Source: Bacteroides ovatus
Lineage (GTDB): Bacteria > Bacteroidota > Bacteroidia > Bacteroidales > Bacteroidaceae
Assembly (NCBI GenBank): GCA_030844565.1
Contig: JAUUNK010000006.1
Span: forward strand, 1 to 61,256
DNA: 61,256 bases
Direction: 5' to 3'
Position 1 is the stretch's first letter. The number at the start of each line of letters is the position of its first letter. Below, one piece after another: positions 57,930 to 61,256 of this stretch. The notes below the pieces were generated by a model, which ran no database searches, had not been told where the DNA came from, and saw only the letters and a program-made list of their open reading frames with translations. Made by a program: the position numbers and the translations under genes.

Positions 57930-60146
57930 ATGATGTACGAAAGATATAGGGGCAGGTTCTACAGCCTCAAGAATGTAAGGTGGGAAGTCAGCATATTGCA
58001 GGATGGGGATGCGGCTTTCTCCACAGTGGGCGCACTTCGTTTTCCCTTCGAAGAGCCCTTGCTGATAGAATGGGCGGAGACAGCCAAAGAAGATGTCATT
58101 TGCGGAAGTACGGCAACCCTTACCTTACTAAGCCCGGGCGACCGCACGTATGAGGACCTGTATACCATAGAGGTGGGGCGCATCCGCCTGGATGTGTATC
58201 ACGACGGCCTGCTCTACTGGAGCGGCGTGCTCGACCCGGAATTTTATGAGGAACCTTATATTGTGAATTCCAATTATGAGGTGACGCTTACCTTTTCGGA
58301 CTTCGGTATTCTGGACCGCCTGAAATACGACCTCTCCGGAGTCAGGACGCTGGAGAATATCCTGCTTTATTCGCTTAGCAGAAGCCGGCTGCTCTATACG
58401 GAGCTCAATCAAGACTATCTGAGCACCTGCCTGCAGGGCAGCGTACGTGCCACCCTGGGAAAGCTGAGCATCCGTAGCGATAACTTTTATGACGAAGACG
58501 GGGAGGCGAGCTCCCTTTATGAAGTGGTGGAAGGTATTCTATGCCCGTTGGGATTGCGGCTGATACAGAAAAACGGGAAGATATGGGTATACGACCTTAA
58601 TGGCATCTACTGCGGAGCCCCTGCCCAAAAAGTCTATTGGATGGGCGATGACCAGGTGATGGGAGTGGATAAGGTGGCGAATAATGCGAAAATAAAGTTC
58701 TCTACTTATTCGGATGCGGAGATATTGTCTCCCGAGGTGGTCTATACAGATTCCTATTCTATCGACCAGGTTAACCTGGCAAGCGGTCATCCTACGGACG
58801 GGGAATATTATTCTTATTATCCGGATTATTCGGATGATAGTAAATTAGATGGGGAATGGGATTATCCACTGTTGTCCTTTACTATTTTCCTGAGCAATCA
58901 GGGCGAAGGGCTTGCCGAGAAATATGCTGGGGCGCGTTATTTTCATATCCTGCCTCTCATGGGTGGTCAGGAAGCAGATGGCATTGCCTATAGTCTCTGT
59001 GGCGGCAACCATGCTTCCCTAACTAACGGATGGCATTGGTGGAAGTTAAATAGCCCGGCGACCAAGTCGCAAACCATACTGATGAGGACCTACCGTGCCA
59101 TGGTACCTGCACTGGAAGAGGCGGAACGGAAGAATTACTATATCCGTTTGAGCTTGGAGATGCTGATGGATGCCCGGTACAATCCTTTTTCCGAAGCCGG
59201 GAGCGGGAATGAGGGAAACAACTATAATACGCTGAAAGTCTGTTGCGGCTATGTGATGGTTCCTGCTACGGTGACCTTGTATGACGAGGAAGGGAATGCG
59301 CTGATGCACTATTCCAATGAGGCGATAGCGCAAAGCAACGACAGGATAGGGGCCATGTGGTATGTGAAGGGAGAATGGAAATCGGGCGCTCCTACCTACG
59401 GCAGCTGCTGGCTCTCGTGGTATGACCCTGCCGACCGCAAAGAGAATGCCGGTGTACAGGGGTGGAAGAAAAACCGACAGAACATAGGGCTTTCCACCCA
59501 GGGAATTTATAAATCTTTTGCTGGGATGGAAGGTGGGCAGTATATGCCCTATCCCTCTCGGGCAGGTTATCTGGAGGTCTGTATCTATACGGGTGTGTGG
59601 GCGTATGATTACAAGGAGAAGAACTTTGGGAACACGCCCACAGCAGATAAAAAGAAGCTCTATGAGAAAATCCGCTGGTTGCTCTATAAAGCTCCCCGGA
59701 TTGATATTGTCCGTCAGAATACCGTTTACAGTGATGCCGAAAGCGATGATATAGAATATACGGGTTATATCAACCGGGGCGCAAAAGAAGATATTGAAAT
59801 TGAGACCATCTGCGGCACCATGGCAGAAGTGTGCCCTACGGCAAAAGGTCTTTTATTCCGGTCGGACAATGGGCAACAGATAAAAGTGCTTACCCGTGGG
59901 GGACGTACTACGCAAGCGGAGCAACTGCTTATCGGCACACTCTATTCCCAGTATGCCGGGCGCAAAACCAAGTTGGCAGGTACGGCTGCCGTTGCTGTCG
60001 GCGATCTTTGCCTGTATACCGATGCGATGCAGGGCGGGAAAAAGTTTCTTAGCTTGTCGGACATACAAAATGTGAAAAGTGACGAGAGCGAAATCTTGAT
60101 TGTCGAACTGCGTCCGGATGAATATAAATCGGAAAATGAAAAATAG
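57930..60146 (+). CDS. Tail-tip/baseplate hub-like protein
   Basis: The 738-residue protein starts MMYERYRGRFYSLKNVRWEV and contains PFEEPLLIEWAETAKEDVI, LTFSDFGILDRLKYDLSG, and YEVVEGILCPLGLRLIQKNG before a long aromatic-rich region. Position directly after the tape measure and the tail-hub-like beta-domain arrangement (GILDRLKYDL, LIQKNGKIWVYDL) suggest the distal tail/hub protein that begins host recognition. Tyr and Trp content is high (many YY and WW pairs), a trait of carbohydrate-contacting tail proteins. No enzymatic motif is recognised. Confidence 0.75.
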   Translation: MMYERYRGRFYSLKNVRWEVSILQDGDAAFSTVGALRFPFEEPLLIEWAETAKEDVICGSTATLTLLSPGDRTYEDLYTIEVGRIRLDVYHDGLLYWSGVLDPEFYEEPYIVNSNYEVTLTFSDFGILDRLKYDLSGVRTLENILLYSLSRSRLLYTELNQDYLSTCLQGSVRATLGKLSIRSDNFYDEDGEASSLYEVVEGILCPLGLRLIQKNGKIWVYDLNGIYCGAPAQKVYWMGDDQVMGVDKVANNAKIKFSTYSDAEILSPEVVYTDSYSIDQVNLASGHPTDGEYYSYYPDYSDDSKLDGEWDYPLLSFTIFLSNQGEGLAEKYAGARYFHILPLMGGQEADGIAYSLCGGNHASLTNGWHWWKLNSPATKSQTILMRTYRAMVPALEEAERKNYYIRLSLEMLMDARYNPFSEAGSGNEGNNYNTLKVCCGYVMVPATVTLYDEEGNALMHYSNEAIAQSNDRIGAMWYVKGEWKSGAPTYGSCWLSWYDPADRKENAGVQGWKKNRQNIGLSTQGIYKSFAGMEGGQYMPYPSRAGYLEVCIYTGVWAYDYKEKNFGNTPTADKKKLYEKIRWLLYKAPRIDIVRQNTVYSDAESDDIEYTGYINRGAKEDIEIETICGTMAEVCPTAKGLLFRSDNGQQIKVLTRGGRTTQAEQLLIGTLYSQYAGRKTKLAGTAAVAVGDLCLYTDAMQGGKKFLSLSDIQNVKSDESEILIVELRPDEYKSENEK

Positions 60147-60148
60147 TT

Positions 60149-61256
60149 ATGGAAAAGAAGTATGTTTCCTCCGCCATTAATAGGGTGGCGCGTCCGCGCA
60201 GCAAACGCTTGCGCGAATTAGGTGGGGCGAGCGGCAACGAAAGTTTAAGTACAGTAGTATCTGTGGGTGGTTCTTCAGCCGGACCGGTGGTGGAAGGGCA
60301 CACGCATGCCAACAAAACTGCTTTGGATGAAATCACTACCGATGAGGAAAGGTATATTTATCTGACTAAGCTGGAAGAGAGCCCGGACGGTGAGGTGTAT
60401 GAGAGTGTGAAAGGGAAGGCAAAGGCGGGGTTCTCGGACGAAGCGAAGGAAGCCGAGCATGCAAAAAGTGCTTATACGTTGGATGAAGATAGCCCGGTGA
60501 ATGGGCGGTTTCTGAGGAAAGATAAGGCAGATGAAGCTGCGGGGAAAATAACTTTTCTTGAGGGGATGGTTTCTGAGGGTCTGATGGAGGCTCGCACGGG
60601 TTTGACCTCTGAGGGTTTGATTGAAGCCAACGTCGGTTTAGTCTCTGGTGGGTTAGTAGAAGCTAACTCTGGCTTGGTCTCCAAAGGCTTGATCGAAGCC
60701 AACTCCGGCCTTATCGTCCGTTCCTCCAGCAGTGAAGAAACCCTCTCCTCTGACGTCGTGGAAGACCATCCTTCCTTAGAAGTAATGAGCCTTGACGTAC
60801 TGGAACTCTCCGAAGATGCCTCCGGCACTTTAAGCGCCTCCCTAAGCGAGCTTCCCCGCTCGGGTGCCGATACACTGGGTGCTCTTGACAACGTGTCTCC
60901 GGCAGCGGACGAAACCTCCGCGGAGAGCCTTGACATCCTCTGCCGTGAGCCGGGCACGGGTCTTTGGGACGTCCGCCCCTATTCCCGCCTGGAAGGCTTT
61001 CGCTGCGTGCGTACGCTTGCCGAGCGCGATGCCGTTCCGGGCGAGCGCCTATCTGTTCCCACACTTTGCTACGTGATGGAGCAGGACTTCTTCTACCTTT
61101 GGAACGGGGAACGCTGGGAAGACAAAGAGCTTGGCTCTGCACCCGTTGAAGGCGTACAGCGCAACGTCCGCCTTGCGAACAACCTGGACTCGAAGAACCT
61201 TTCCGCCAGCCGTGGGGAACCGTGCCTGCTGGAATTTACTTTTATCTCCCAGGAGC
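60149..61256 (+). CDS. Tail fibre-like structural protein, incomplete at the window edge
   Basis: The frame starts MEKKYVSSAINRVARPRSKR 2 nt after the hub stop and stays open to the last base, at least 369 residues. Its parts are a Gly/Ser-rich start, a helical region (SDEAKEAEHAKSAYTLDED), four tandem 12-residue repeats with consensus GLVSEGLIEANS (60,563-60,706), an acidic Ser-rich region and a compact C-terminal segment (SRLEGFRCVRTLAERDAVPG, YVMEQDFFYLWNGERW). Repeats of this type are usual in fibrous tail proteins. The end of the gene and everything to the right lie outside the window. Confidence 0.75.
   Translation, partial: MEKKYVSSAINRVARPRSKRLRELGGASGNESLSTVVSVGGSSAGPVVEGHTHANKTALDEITTDEERYIYLTKLEESPDGEVYESVKGKAKAGFSDEAKEAEHAKSAYTLDEDSPVNGRFLRKDKADEAAGKITFLEGMVSEGLMEARTGLTSEGLIEANVGLVSGGLVEANSGLVSKGLIEANSGLIVRSSSSEETLSSDVVEDHPSLEVMSLDVLELSEDASGTLSASLSELPRSGADTLGALDNVSPAADETSAESLDILCREPGTGLWDVRPYSRLEGFRCVRTLAERDAVPGERLSVPTLCYVMEQDFFYLWNGERWEDKELGSAPVEGVQRNVRLANNLDSKNLSASRGEPCLLEFTFISQE
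60563..60718 (+). repeat. Four and a half 36-bp tandem repeats in the fibre gene
   Basis: Units begin at 60,563, 60,599, 60,635, 60,671 and partly 60,707 and encode 12 residues each: GMVSEGLMEART, GLTSEGLIEANV, GLVSGGLVEANS, GLVSKGLIEANS, then GLIVRS. Every unit has Gly-Leu at position 1-2 and 6-7, suggesting a regular beta turn or short coiled segment. Copy number may vary between related phages. Confidence 0.8.

Noticed and set aside
1..61256. CRISPR array or reverse transcriptase (DGR)
   Set aside because: I saw no regularly spaced direct repeats with unique spacers. No reverse transcriptase motif (YxDD) or TR/VR pair was found in the window.

Overview
The window is a Bacteroides/Phocaeicola-type chromosome segment carrying a Mu-like (transposable) siphoprophage that runs off the right edge. 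The assignment rests on promoters of the Bacteroides type (TTTG, about 20 nt, TAnnTTTG), weak ribosome-binding sites, an ECF sigma/FecR/SusC/SusD polysaccharide locus, GH92 and GH43 lipoproteins, and Bacteroidales-restricted families (DUF4494, DUF4248, Bacteroides HU).

Layout. (1) 1-11,595, core chromosome: tRNA-Phe; a leftward operon sppA-lpxK-PNP-thiL; a GH92 alpha-mannosidase lipoprotein; a SAM methyltransferase divergent from a TonB-dependent receptor and a NupG-type nucleoside permease. (2) 11,596-21,400, defence island on the minus strand: hsdM, DUF1016 (YhcG-type) nuclease, hsdS, an anticodon nuclease that matches PrrC with its R-E-H triad intact, and hsdR. The genes overlap or nearly abut, so they form one operon. 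Relics lie to its right (a deleted tyrosine recombinase and other decayed coding sequence), and two related stretches of about 43 bp in direct orientation bracket it. (3) 21,400-22,090: a short promoter-to-terminator transcription unit and three 13-bp palindromic boxes at exact 22-bp spacing. (4) 22,100-30,410, polysaccharide utilisation locus: ECF sigma factor, FecR anti-sigma, SusC with an STN signalling domain, SusD with an inserted beta-sandwich domain, and a GH43. A predicted antisense sRNA (promoter plus terminator) sits between fecR and susC, as described for DonS-type sRNAs. (5) 30,411-32,200: a small protein gene, a disrupted tRNA-like sequence and repeats; the prophage left end probably lies in about 31,840-32,216 but is not fixed. 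(6) about 32,200-61,256, prophage: repressor and divergent early operon (Ner-like protein, Bro-N antirepressor, MuA-type transposase with DDE, MuB-type ATPase, early genes); a cargo pair (RelE/HigB-like protein plus ImmA/IrrE peptidase); then structural genes. Terminase, portal, head-morphogenesis and tail-completion genes run leftward (50,421 to 44,674). Protease/scaffold, capsid, tail tube, frameshifted tail chaperone, tape measure and tail-tip genes run rightward from 50,608.

How it works together. The repressor-Ner intergenic region holds an early promoter overlapped by two direct-repeat operators. A third copy of the operator lies inside the repressor gene. The R-M/PrrC island would restrict incoming DNA, and PrrC would act as a second line if restriction is disabled. 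The sigma/anti-sigma pair would induce susCD-GH43 when its glycan is imported, and the antisense RNA would damp expression. The most noteworthy items are the PrrC island with its 12-bp slippable repeat in hsdS, the antisense RNA, the SusD insertion, the phage switch, the AT-rich leader repeat placed before several phage start codons, the toxin/ImmA cargo and small genes of 34-58 codons.
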